From NCBI GenBank assembly GCA_964019155.1, contig OZ025239.1:96932562-96996561 (forward strand): 64,000 nucleotides of DNA, written 5' to 3'. The position numbers and the translations under genes were made by a program. This document shows, in pieces, positions 1-12,274 of this stretch. The notes below the pieces were generated by a model that ran no database searches, was not told the DNA's origin, and saw only the letters and a program-made list of their open reading frames with translations. The stretch is from Osedax fenrisi (taxonomy: Eukaryota; Annelida; Polychaeta; Sabellida; Siboglinidae). Within the stretch, counting starts at the first letter, position 1; every line of letters begins with the position of its first letter.

Positions 1-1505
1 AAACCAAATTATATGCAGCAACAAATCAAAAACATCAACCGAATCTGAAAATTTAAATATGAAAATATTAAAAATAACAAAAGATTTTATCGACGCTCCA
101 CTAAGCCATATATTTAATTTATGTATATCCAGTGGAACTTTCCCAGTAAAATTAAAAATATCAATAATATCTACAATATTTAAGAAAAACGAAACCACTG
201 ATATTCATAATTACCGAACTATATCAATTCTTCCACATATTTCAAAATTACTATAACGAATAATATATAATAGACTCATTGACTTCATTACTAAAAACAA
301 TATTATAAATCAAAATAAATTTGGATTTATAAAAAAACATAATACTACCGACGCAATACTAGATTTGTACAATCACATTCTAATAAATAAAAACAAAAAT
401 AAAGCCATTAACACAGTCTTCATCGATCTTAGCAAAGCTTTGATACTATTGACCATATAATATTATTAGAAAAATTGAAACATTACGGAATTAGGGGAAT
501 AACACACGAGCTCATATTAAATTATCTACAAAATAGAAACAAACAACAAAATTTAAATCGGAAAAATCAAATAGTAAACATAATAATATTGGTGTCCCGC
601 AGGGCTCTATCCTCGGGCAACTTTTATTTATTCTATATACCAACGAGTAACCAGTCTACATACATACATAGACACCAAATACTAAACTAACTATATATGC
701 AGACGATACAGCAATATCATTTACAGAAAACAACAATACACTTCTGAGAAACGATATTAACAAAACATTATTAAAGATTGAAAAATGGTTTCAATATAAT
801 AAACTTAAACTTAATATTACCAAAACAGAAATCATAAAATTAACTCATCCAAATACCCAGACAACATCATAATATTTAACAACTACATTATACAAAACAC
901 AGACGAATAAAAATACCTGGGGATAACAATTGATAATAAACTCAAATTTCATAAACACACATTAAACATAAATAAGAAAATTTCAAAAATGTTATACTCA
1001 ATAAATAAACTTTCTAAACTACTTAAAACTAAAAATCTGATAACTATATACAATAACATATGCTTACCACATCTAACTTATGGAAATTACATTTGAGGAA
1101 ACACATATAATAATAATATAAAAGCTATACAACTTACACAAAAAAAAATAATTCGTATTATCAACAAAAAGAATACCAAGAACATACAGAGAATCTCTTC
1201 ATCTCCAACAATATACTACCAATAAAAAAACAAATTAAATTCAACTCAATAATACTAATATACAACCATTACACAAACAATACACCAATAAACATAACAA
1301 ATTTGTCCTACTAAATAAAACACACTATAAAACAAGAAATAGTCACACTTACACAATTTTAAAAACACAATACACACAAATACAAGATAGTATCCTTATT
1401 ACTGGACCGAAACTGTGGAATTCTTTGGTTAATAAAGATGTTATTAACAATAACAAACATAAATTCAAGACACAAATTAAACTGTCTTCAATGTTTTTTA
1501 ATTAA
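1..1505 (+). pseudogene. LINE-A ORF2, 5'-cut copy (RT and C-terminus)
   Basis: Leftmost array copy, entered inside the reverse-transcriptase domain. It shows the RT block ending HNYRTISILPHISKLL followed by a TAA stop at 254-256, then the 'FIDLSKA' block where one T is missing so that AFDTIDH is read out of frame, a PQG-type block near 598, YADDT near 697, and a C-terminal 'GPKLWNSLVNKD'-type tail ending in TAA at 1,503. All these lesions recur in the other copies. Family knowledge: this block order is that of Jockey/CR1-group non-LTR retrotransposons. It is non-functional. Confidence 0.85.
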
Positions 1506-1580
1506 ATGGTATATAGAGACAATTTTATAATACGATGTTATAGTATTATACTTAAAATTGAAAAATAATAACTTCTGTAG

Positions 1581-1717
1581 ATTCAGAGGATATCGACGTG
1601 CTGCGCGCCGTCAACACTTCTCTGATTACGCCCGACGTATACCCAATGATCAACAGGTGGCATAACCTGATCACGTCGTACACCAGCGAAGCCAGGAATA
1701 CGTTAGTCGTCACCACC
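1581..1717 (+). pseudogene. eEF1B-like GST-C exon fragment, array copy 1
   Basis: A GC-rich open segment stands out of the AT background directly after an acceptor-like TTCTGTAG. It translates in one frame to DIDVLRAV, then PDVYPMINRWHNLITSYTSEA. The order 'DxxVxxAV ... P ... RWxNxIxSY' is that of the N-terminal GST-C-like domain of elongation factor 1-beta (eEF1B alpha), which supports GDP/GTP exchange on eEF1A. A related GST-C domain of a tRNA synthetase is the alternative. It runs into a poly-G tract with no donor site, so it cannot act as a normal internal exon. The pattern match is from memory; no search was run. Confidence 0.55.
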
Positions 1718-1743
1718 GGGGGGGGGGGAGGGGGGGGGGGGGG
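1718..1743. repeat. Poly-G tract after the exon-like piece
   Basis: A run of G interrupted by a single A follows CACCACC. The equivalent tracts at 6,305-6,320, 10,850-10,862 and 15,406-15,419 have different lengths (about 26, 16, 13 and 14). Homopolymer slippage explains the variation. Read as protein it gives a glycine run, which I do not regard as real coding. Confidence 0.9.
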
Positions 1744-2314
1744 CTTTAAACACCTCTCCCTCTCTCGCGCGCGTGTATTCGCACCGATTTATCGCTTTAA
1801 ATTAATTTAAATTTGCGGATAATATATAATTACATATATACTATGACATTTATTATAACATATATTATAACATAACATATATTATAACATATATAACATA
1901 TATTATTATGACATATATTATATGACATATATATATATGATATATACTATATAATATAATTATATAATTTTTGTTTTTTTTTAATTTGATAATTAGTAAA
2001 ATTTAAAATATTCGTAATTTTATTTTTTATTTTCGAAATAATAATAAATAAGCGCCGTTTTTCGGATCAAATTAGATATTTTTCAAACTTTGAATGCTCT
2101 CAACGCGAGAAAGAGCTAGAGATTCTCGATTTAAAACAAGCGTACCAATACCAGTAATATAATCACCGCGATACCTTACCCCTTGCACTAACCCGCGTCA
2201 CTCTCTATCGCAGGTGGAAAACTCCGAAAGCGTTGTCCCAATCTCAGCGTCGATACGGAGAAAACTTAAAAAACGCACCCTTATATATATATATATATTA
2301 GTATATATAGCTAG

Positions 2315-2353
2315 CAAAGATTTTCCAAAGGATTTTCCTTTGGAACATCTTTG
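2315..2353. repeat. Hairpin 1 of the array unit
   Basis: Inverted repeat with arm CAAAGATTTTCCAAAGGA and a three-base TTT loop. Here and at 6,890-6,928 the right arm reads GGAACATC (one mismatch). At 11,415-11,453 and 15,987-16,025 it reads GGAAAATC and the 18-bp stem is perfect. The arm resembles the terminal repeat of the MITE at 52,211 (CAAAGATTTTGCGAAGC). It may be a collapsed element end or a foldback duplication. Confidence 0.85.
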
Positions 2354-2555
2354 TAGCTATAGCTATAGTATATGAATAAGTGATTAGATAAATTATTATA
2401 TTACCTTATATATATATATTACTTAATGCATATATGATATAACTACAATTATTTAGATACTCATTTATATATATTTATAACTACAATTATCTAGATACTC
2501 ATTTATATATATTTATAACTAAATTATAACTAAATGATCACATATATTACTAGCT

Positions 2556-2613
<58 letters not shown>

Positions 2614-2645
2614 GTATATATTAATTCATGTATATATATATATAT

Positions 2646-2709
2646 AAGCTTCAACTATTAGGTTATAGTGTCGATTATAATCAATACTATAACCTAATAG
2701 TTGAAGCTT
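2646..2709. repeat. Hairpin 2 of the array unit
   Basis: A 24-bp perfect stem (arm from AAGCTTCAACTATTAGG to TTATAGT) with a 16-nt loop, present at 2,646-2,709, 7,213-7,276, 11,754-11,817 and 16,270-16,333. A second small palindrome, ACACTATAGTGT, follows within 20 bp in every copy. No function is evident. Confidence 0.9.
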
Positions 2710-2739
2710 ATAAGCTTACACTATAGTGTAAATCGTATC

Positions 2740-2797
<58 letters not shown>

Positions 2798-3177
2798 CTG
2801 TCTTGAACATATACCCACCTCTCAATTACCATGAAGATAAAGTTGAATTAGTATCGATTACAAATATAATATAAATATAATTAAAATTAAAAATATGTAT
2901 ATTGATTTAGTTCACAGATAAATAGAGTGTCAGTTAAAACATGCATGTTCATTACATATATAATATATGTTTGTTAGTGTTTGCTTATTTTAATCGAGAA
3001 TTATATAAATTATATTAAAAGACCATTATGCATAATTGTATAATAATATAAAAGCCATCCTAAAATCGTATTGTATATAATTTCTTTAATTTTAATTTGT
3101 TATTATTTTATTAAGATTATATATATATATATATATATATAATAACTTTACTAACTTTAAAATAATACAAATCCGCA

Positions 3178-6092
3178 ATGATTAAAATAAATAATCAATA
3201 TAAAACAATAGACCAATATAAAAATGAAATAACACAAGATAAACTCATAATAATACCCATAAACATAAGAAGCCTACAAAAAAACTTTTGACACATTTAA
3301 AACGTTAATAAATAACAAAAAAAGAACCTCATAAAACATAAATATTACAGAAACCTGGCTAAATGACTTACATAACACTAACTTAGAACTACTTAACTAT
3401 AATATGGAATATAAAAACAGGACAAATAACACAAAAAAGAGGGGCGGCGGAGTTTGCATTTACATCCATAAATGTATTGAATAATTAACAAAATAATTAA
3501 CGACTTAACTTTAAACATAACTGACTACTTAGAAATACTATCAATTGAGATAAAGCTAAACTTGTCAAACAAACTACTACTATCCACATTATACAATAGC
3601 CCATTTCACAGACAATCAAACTTTCTAAACATACTATATGAAAAATGTCACACTCACATAAATGATAATATTATATTACTCGGTGATTTCAATAATGACA
3701 CAAACACATCGACCACACCTTTAAACCTTCTTACTACCCAACTTGGACTTAAACCAACAATAACTCATACTACTAGACCAATACAAAACACATCTGCAAA
3801 CACAATAATAGATCAACTCTATATAAACCCAAATTACCACCCGAGCACAATATCAGGTATTCTTCTTGAAAACATAACTTAACACCTACCAATATACATT
3901 TTAATAGCTACAAATAAAAATAATCAAAAACAAACTGAGACCGTTACTACAAGAATTCTAACTAGAAAAACATCTTAAAACTAGTAAACTCAATTATAAA
4001 TTCTAAATGGAACGAAATATTTGATATAAAAAATGCTGAAATGGCTTACGAGTCGTAAGTTACGACACCTTTCACTCCAAATACATATCAATAATAAATG
4101 AATGTCTACCATTATCAACTACAAAAATTAAATCTAAAAAAAATTCAAATGAATGGATAACAAACAAACTCAAAAGATACATAAACAAAAAGAAAAAAAC
4201 TACTATCAAATTATATAAAAGACAAATCTGACACTAACATTTATCTTTACAAATCATATAAAATAATTTAACAACAACTATTAAAATAGCTAAACAAAAC
4301 TACTTCAACATGAAAATAGGCAACAATATATCAACTAAAGAACACTGGAAATTAATAAATCATACAATAAACAAATTCGATAATAAATCATCACCAAATT
4401 ACATCATCAATAACACCAACACGAAAATATACGATCATAAAGAAATTGCAAACGCTTTCAACAAACACTTTATAAATATAAGTCAATCAATTAAAAATCA
4501 ATTCAAGTCAAATAAAAATGACAAAATACCAATATCATATAATCTAAAAAAATTAATATACCTTAAACCAACCACGATTGATGAATTAAACCAAATTATA
4601 AGCAGCAACAAATCAAAAACATCAACCGAATCTGAAAATTTAAATATGAAAATATTAAAAATAACAAAAGATTTTATCGAATCTCCACTAAGCCATATAT
4701 TTAATTTATGTATATCCAGTGGAACTTTCCCAGTAAAATTAAAAACATCAATAATATCTACAATATTTAAGAAAAACGAAACCACTGATATTCATAATTA
4801 CCGAACTATATCAATTCTTCCACATATTTCAAAATTACTATAACGAATAATATATAATAGACTCATTGACTTCATTACTAAAAACAATATTATAAATCAA
4901 AATAAATTTGGATTTATAAAAAAACATAATACTACCGACGCAATACTAGATTTGTACAATCACATTCTAATAAATAAAAACAAAAATAAAGCCGTTAACA
5001 CAGTCTTCATCGATCTTAGCAAAGCTTTGATACTATTGACCATATAATATTATTAGAAAAATTGAAACATTACGGAATTAGGGGAATAACACACGAGCTC
5101 ATATTAAATTATCTACAAAATAGGAAACAAACAACAAAATTTAAATCGGAAAAATCAAATAGTAAACATAATAATATTGGTGTCCCGCAGGGCTCTATCC
5201 TCGGGCCACTTTTATTTATTCTATATACCAACGACTAACCAGGCTACATACATACATACACACCAAATACTAAACTAACTATATATGCAGACGATACAGC
5301 AATATCATTTACAGAAAACAACAATACACTTCTGAGAAACGATATTAACAAAACATTATTAAAGATTGAAAAATGGTTTCAATATAATAAACTTAAACTT
5401 AATATTACCAAAACAGAAATCATAAAATTAACTCATCCAAATACCCAGACAACATCATAATATTTAACAACTACATTATACAAAACACAGACGAATACAA
5501 ATACCTGGGGATAACAATTGATAATAAACTCAAATTTCATAAACACACATTAAACATAAATAAGAAAATTTCAAAAATGTTATACTCAATAAATAAACTT
5601 TCTAAACTACTTAAAACTAAAAATCTGATAACTATATACAATAACATATGCTTACCACATCTAACTTATGGAAATTACATTTGAGGAAACACATATAATA
5701 ATAATATAAAAGCTATACAACATACACAAAAAAAAATAATTCGTATTATCAACAAAAAGAATACCAAGAACATACAGAGAATCTCTTCATCTCCAACAAT
5801 ATACTACCAATAAAAAAACAAATTAAATTCAACTCAATAATACTAATATACAACCATTACACAAACAATAAACCAATAAACATAACAAATTTGTCCTACT
5901 AAATAAAACACACTATAAAACAAGAAATAGTCACACTTACACAATTTAAAAACACAATACACACAAATACAAGATAGTATCCTTATTACTGGACCGAAAC
6001 TGTGGAATTCTTTGGTTAATAAAGATGTTATTAACAATAACAAACATAAATTCAAGACACAAATTAAACTGTCTTCAATGTTTTTTAATTAA
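3178..6092 (+). pseudogene. LINE-A ORF2, array copy 2 (EN + RT)
   Basis: Jockey/CR1-type ORF2 starting at ATG 3,178. The APE endonuclease is visible in pieces: INIRSLQKNF, ITETWL (catalytic Glu), GGGVCIYIH, and LLGDFNND (at about 3,677) within a 106-codon open stretch at 3,562-3,882. The final SDH-type block is damaged (T-stop-HLPI). The RT begins in the open stretch at 4,310-4,843 and continues in other frames with FIDLSKA, GVPQGSILGPLLF and YADDTAISF. Lesions: a stop after SKLL (4,841), one base lost in AFDTIDH (about 5,028), and TGA for the Trp of YGNYIWG (about 5,681). The same lesions occur in all copies, so this unit was amplified after the element died. No upstream ORF1 is visible. Confidence 0.85.
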
Positions 6093-6167
6093 ATGGTATA
6101 TAGAGACAATTTTATAATACGATGTTATAGTATTATACTTAAAATTGAAAAATAATAACTTCTGTAG

Positions 6168-6304
6168 ATTCAGAGGATATCGACGTGCTGCGCGCCGTCA
6201 ACACTTCTCTGATTACGCCCGACGTATACCCAATGATCAACAGGTGGCATAACCTGATCACGTCGTACACCAGCGAAGCCAGGAATACGTTAGTCGTCAC
6301 CACC
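6168..6304 (+). pseudogene. eEF1B-like GST-C exon fragment, array copy 2
   Basis: Same exon-like piece after the acceptor-like TTCTGTAG, 76 bp beyond the LINE stop. It is identical in translation to copy 1 up to the poly-G tract. Neighbours and interpretation are as in copy 1. Confidence 0.55.
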
Positions 6305-7128
6305 GGGGGGGGGGGGGGGGCTTTAAACACCTCTCCCTCTCTCGCGCGCGTGTATTCGCACCGATTTATCGCTTTAAATTAATTTAAATTTGCGGATAAT
6401 ATATAATTACATATATACTATGACATTTATTATAACATATATTATAACATAACATATATTATAACATATATAACATATATTATTATGACATATATTATAT
6501 GACATATATATATATGATATATACTATATAATATAATTATATAATTTTTGTTTTTTTTTAATTTGATAATTAGTAAAATTTAAAATATTCGTAATTTTAT
6601 TTTTTATTTTCGAAATAATAATAAATAAGCGCCGTTTTTCGGATCAAATTAGATATTTTTCAAACTTTGAATGCTCTCAACGCGAGAAAGAGCTAGAGAT
6701 TCTCGATTTAAAACAAGCGTACCAATACCAGTAATATAATCACCGCGATACCTTACCCCTTGCACTAACCCGCGTCACTCTCTATCGCAGGTGGAAAACT
6801 CCGAAAGCGTTGTCCCAATCTCAGCGTCGATACGGAGAAAACTTAAAAAACGCACCCTTATATATATATATATTAGTATATATAGCTAGCAAAGATTTTC
6901 CAAAGGATTTTCCTTTGGAACATCTTTGTAGCTATAGCTATAGTATATGAATAAGTGATTAGATAAATTATTATATTACCTTATATATATATTACTTAAT
7001 GCATATATGATATAACTACAATTATTTAGATACTCATTTATATATATTTATAACTACAATTATTTAGATACTCATTTATATATATTTATAACTAAATTAT
7101 AACTAAATGATCACATATATTACTAGCT

Positions 7129-7180
<52 letters not shown>

Positions 7181-7306
7181 GTATATATTAATTCATGTAT
7201 ATATATATATATAAGCTTCAACTATTAGGTTATAGTGTCGATTATAATCAATACTATAACCTAATAGTTGAAGCTTATAAGCTTACACTATAGTGTAAAT
7301 CGTATC

Positions 7307-7344
<38 letters not shown>

Positions 7345-7722
7345 CTGTCTTGAACATATACCCACCTCTCAATTACCATGAAGATAAAGTTGAATTAGTA
7401 TCGATTACAAATATAATATAAATATAATTAAAATTAAAAATATGTATATTGATTTAGTTCACAGATAAATAGAGTGTCAGTAAAAACATGCATGTTCATT
7501 ACATATATAATATATGTTTGTTAGTGTTTGCTTATTTTAATCGAGAATTATATAAATTATATTAAAAGACCATTATGCATAATTGTATAATAATATAAAA
7601 GCCATCCTAAAATCGTATTGTATATAATTTCTTTAATTTTAATTTGTTATTATTTTATTAAGATTATATATATATATATATATATAATAACTTTACTAAC
7701 TTTAAAATAATACAAATCCGCA
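6305..7722. repeat. Array spacer, copy 2
   Basis: Poly-G (6,305-6,320), TATAACATA repeats, GC-richer block with the acceptor ending at 6,790, hairpin 1 (6,890-6,928), hairpin 2 (7,213-7,276) and (AT)n tracts. The (AT)n tracts are shorter than in copy 1, which accounts for most of the 42-bp difference in unit length. Confidence 0.8.
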
Positions 7723-10637
7723 ATGATTAAAATAAATAATCAATATAAAACAATAGACCAATATAAAAATGAAATAACACAAGATAAACTCATAATAATA
7801 CCCATAAACATAAGAAGCCTACAAAAAAACTTTTGACACATTTAAAACGTTAATAAATAACAAAAAAAGAACCTCATAAAACATAAATATTACAGAAACC
7901 TGGCTAAATGACTTACATAACACTAACTTAGAACTACTTAACTATAATATGGAATATAAAAACAGGACAAATAACACAAAAAAGAGGGGCGGCGGAGTTT
8001 GCATTTACATCCATAAATGTATTGAATAATTAACAAAATAATTAACGACTTAACTTTAAACATAACTGACTACTTAGAAATACTATCAATTGAGATAAAG
8101 CTAAACTTGTCAAACAAACTACTACTATCCACATTATACAATAGCCCATTTCACAGACAATCAAACTTTCTAAACATACTATATGAAAAATGTCACACTC
8201 ACATAAATGATAATATTATATTACTCGGTGATTTCAATAATGACACAAACACATCGACCACACCTTTAAACCTTCTTACTACCCAACTTGGACTTAAACC
8301 AACAATAACTCATACTACTAGACCAATACAAAACACATCTGCAAACACAATAATAGATCAACTCTATATAAACCCAAATTACCACCCGAGAACAATATCA
8401 GGTATTCTTCTTGAAAACATAACTTAACACCTACCAATATACATTTTAATAGCTACAAATAAAAATAATCAAAAACAAACTGAGACCGTTACTACAAGAA
8501 TTCTAACTAGAAAAACATCTTAAAACTAGTAAACTCAATTATAAATTCTAAATGGAACGAAATATTTGATATAAAAAATGCTGAAATGGCTTACGAGTCG
8601 TAAGTTACGACACCTTTCACTCCAAATACATATCAATAATAAATGAATGTCTACCATTATCAACTACAAAAATTAAATCTATAAAAAATTCAAATGAATG
8701 GATAACAAACAAACTCAAAAGATACATAAACAAAAAGAAAAAAACTACTATCAAATTATATAAAAGACAAATCTGACACTAACATTTATCTTTACAAATC
8801 ATATAAAATAATTTAACAACAACTATTAAAATAGCTAAACAAAACTACTTCAACATGAAAATAGGCAACAATATATCAACTAAAGAACACTGGAAATTAA
8901 TAAATCATACAATAAACAAATTCGATAATAAATCATCACCAAATTACATCATCAATAACACCAACACGAAAATATACGATCATAAAGAAATTGCAAACGC
9001 TTTCAACAAACACTTTATAAATATAAGTCAATCAATTAAAAATCAATTCAAGTCAAATAAAAATGACAAAATACCAATATCATATAATCTAAAAAAATTA
9101 ATATACCTTAAACCAACCACGATTGAAGAATTAAACCAAATTATAAGCAGCAACAAATCAAAAACATCAACCGAATCTGAAAATTTAAATATGAAAATAT
9201 TAAAAATAACAAAAGATTTTATCGACGCTCCACTAAGCCATATATTTAATTTATGTATATCCAGTGGAACTTTCCCAGTAAAATTAAAAACATCAATAAT
9301 ATCTACAATATTTAAGAAAAACGAAACCACTGATATTCATAATTACCGAACTATATCAATTCTTCCACATATTTCAAAATTACTATAACGAATAATATAT
9401 AATAGACTCATTGACTTCATTACTAAAAACAATATTATAAATCAAAATAAATTTGGATTTATAAAAAAACATAATACTACCGACGCAATACTAGATTTGT
9501 ACAATCACATTCTAATAAATAAAAACAAAAATAAAGCCGTTAACACAGTCTTCATCGATCTTAGCAAAGCTTTGATACTATTGACCATATAATATTATTA
9601 GAAAAATTGAAACATTACGGAATTAGGGGAATAACACACGAGCTCATATTAAATTATCTACAAAATAGGAAACAAACAACAAAATTTAAATCGGAAAAAT
9701 CAAATAGTAAACATAATAATATTGGTGTCCCGCAGGGCTCTATCCTCGGGCCACTTTTATTTATTCTATATACCAACGACTAACCAGGCTACATATATAC
9801 ATACACACCAAATACTAAACTAACTATATATGCAGACGATACAGCAATATCATTTACAGAAAACAACAATACACTTCTGAGAAACGATATTAACAAAACA
9901 TTATTAAAGATTGAAAAATGGTTTCAATATAATAAACTTAAACTTAATATTACCAAAACAGAAATCATAAAATTAACTCATCCAAATACCCAGACAACAT
10001 CATAATATTTAACAACTACATTATACAAAACACAGACGAATACAAATACCTGGGGATAACAATTGATAATAAACTCAAATTTCATAAACACACATTAAAC
10101 ATAAATAAGAAAATTTCAAAAATGTTATACTCAATAAATAAACTTTCTAAACTACTTAAAACTAAAAATCTGATAACTATATACAATAACATATGCTTAC
10201 CACATCTAACTTATGGAAATTACATTTGAGGAAACACATATAATAATAATATAAAAGCTATACAACATACACAAAAAAAAATAATTCGTATTATCAACAA
10301 AAAGAATACCAAGAACATACAGAGAATCTCTTCATCTCCAACAATATACTACCAATAAAAAAACAAATTAAATTCAACTCAATAATACTAATATACAACC
10401 ATTACACAAACAATACACCAATAAACATAACAAATTTGTCCTACTAAATAAAACACACTATAAAACAAGAAATAGTCACACTTACACAATTTAAAAACAC
10501 AATACACACAAATACAAGATAGTATCCTTATTACTGGACCGAAACTGTGGAATTCTTTGGTTAATAAAGATGTTATTAACAATAACAAACATAAATTCAA
10601 GACACAAATTAAACTGTATTCAATGTTTTTTAATTAA
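7723..10637 (+). pseudogene. LINE-A ORF2, array copy 3 (EN + RT)
   Basis: Near-identical to the 3,178-6,092 copy. EN block LLGDFNND lies in 8,107-8,427, the RT start in 8,855-9,388, and the shared stop after SKLL is at 9,386. It carries the same one-base loss in the RT A motif and the same TGA in the thumb region. Private changes are few (for example D to E in TTIEEL and IDAP in place of IESP, the latter shared with the leftmost partial copy). The mixed sharing of variants suggests gene conversion or unequal exchange among copies. Confidence 0.85.
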
Positions 10638-10712
10638 ATGGTATATAGAGACAATTTTATAATACGATTTTATAGTATTATACTTAAAATTGAAAAATAA
10701 TAACTTCTGTAG

Positions 10713-10849
10713 ATTCAGAGGATATCGACGTGCTGCGCGCCGTCAACACTTCTCTGATTACGACCGACGTATACCCAATGATCAACAGGTGGCATAACCT
10801 GATCACGTCGTACACCAGCGACGCCAGGAATACGTTAGCCGTCACCACC
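10713..10849 (+). pseudogene. eEF1B-like GST-C exon fragment, array copy 3
   Basis: Same fragment with three amino-acid changes relative to copy 1: Pro to Thr in the TPDVYP region, Glu to Asp in TSEA, and Val to Ala near the end. Across the four copies most differences are non-synonymous, which fits drift rather than selection for protein. Confidence 0.55.
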
Positions 10850-11615
10850 GGGGGGGGGGGGGTTTAAACACCTCTCCCTCTCTCGCGCGCGTGTATTCGC
10901 ACCGATTTATCGCTTTAAATTAATTTAAATTTGCGTATAATATATAATTACATATATACTATGACATTTATTATAACATATATTATAACATAACATATAT
11001 TATTATGACATATAATATATGACATATATATATGATATATACTATATAATATAATTATATAATTTTTGTTTTTTTTTAATTTGATAATTAGTAAAATTTA
11101 AAATATTCGTAATTTTATTTTTTATTTTCGAAATAATAATAAATAAGCGCCGTTTTTCGGATCAAATTAGATATTTTTCAAACTTTGAATGCTCTCAACG
11201 CGAGAAAGAGCTAGAGATTCTTGCTTTAAAACAAGCGTACCAATACCAGTAATATAATCACCGCGATACCGTACCCCTTGCACTAACCCGCGTCACTCTC
11301 TATCGCAGGTGGAAAACTCCGAAAGCGTTGTCCCAATCTCAGCGTCGATACGGAGAAAACTTAAAAAACTTAAAAAACGCACCCTTATATATATATATTA
11401 GTATATATAGCTAGCAAAGATTTTCCAAAGGATTTTCCTTTGGAAAATCTTTGTAGCTATAGCTATAGTATATGAATAAGTGATTAGATAAATTATTATA
11501 TTACCTTATATATATATTACTTAATGCATATATGATATAACTACAATTATTTAGATACTCATTTATATATACTTATAACTAAATTATAACTAAATGATCA
11601 CATATATTACTAGCT

Positions 11616-11703
<88 letters not shown>

Positions 11704-11723
11704 GTATATGTATATATTAATTC

Positions 11724-11754
<31 letters not shown>

Positions 11755-11847
11755 AGCTTCAACTATTAGGTTATAGTGTCGATTATAATCAATACTATAA
11801 CCTAATAGTTGAAGCTTATAAGTTTACACTATAGTGTAAATCGTATC

Positions 11848-11901
<54 letters not shown>

Positions 11902-12274
11902 CTGTCTTGAATATATACCCACCTCTCAATTACCATGAAGATAAAGTTGAATTAGTATCGATTACAAATATAATATAAATATAATTAAAATTAAAAATAT
12001 TGTATATTGATTTAGTTCACAGATAAATAGAATGGCAGTTAAAACATGCATGTTAATTACATATATAATATATGTTTGTTAGTGTTTGCTTATTTTAATC
12101 GAGAATTATATAAATTATATTAAAAGACCATTATGCATAATTGTATAATAATATAAAAGCCATCCTAAAATCGTATTGTATATAATTTCTTTAATTTTAA
12201 TTTGTTATTATTTTATTAAGATTATATATATATATATAATAACTTTATTAACTTTAAAATAATACAAATCCGCA
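10850..12274. repeat. Array spacer, copy 3
   Basis: Poly-G (10,850-10,862), GC-richer block with the acceptor ending at 11,308, a small duplication of ACTTAAAAA near 11,358, perfect hairpin 1 (11,415-11,453), one TACAATTATTTAGATACTC unit where copies 1 and 2 have two, an expanded (AT)n tract (about 11,622-11,697) and hairpin 2 (11,754-11,817). Confidence 0.8.

Larger units (their letters stand above)
1744..3177. repeat. Array spacer with second exon-like piece and (AT)n
   Basis: Between poly-G and the next LINE lie an AT-rich stretch with TATAACATA-type repeats (1,840-1,960), a GC-richer block (about 2,050-2,270) and long (AT)n tracts (about 2,565-2,607 and 2,743-2,795). The GC-richer block holds CACTAACC, which fits a branch point, and TCTCTATCGCAG, which fits a 3' splice site, at 2,202-2,213, followed by an open stretch beginning VENSESVVPISASIRRK that I do not recognise. 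The acceptor is kept in the other copies (CAG ending at 6,790, 11,308 and 15,887). Confidence 0.6.

Noticed and set aside
1598..1810. 70-codon ORF with a glycine run as a complete small gene
   Set aside because: The glycine run is a slipping poly-G tract and the downstream part has no conserved frame among units; only the part before it looks exon-derived.
4498..4785. Minus-strand 95-codon frames in every array unit (also 9,043 and 13,597)
   Set aside because: They are antisense shadows of the LINE RT region with no matching family.
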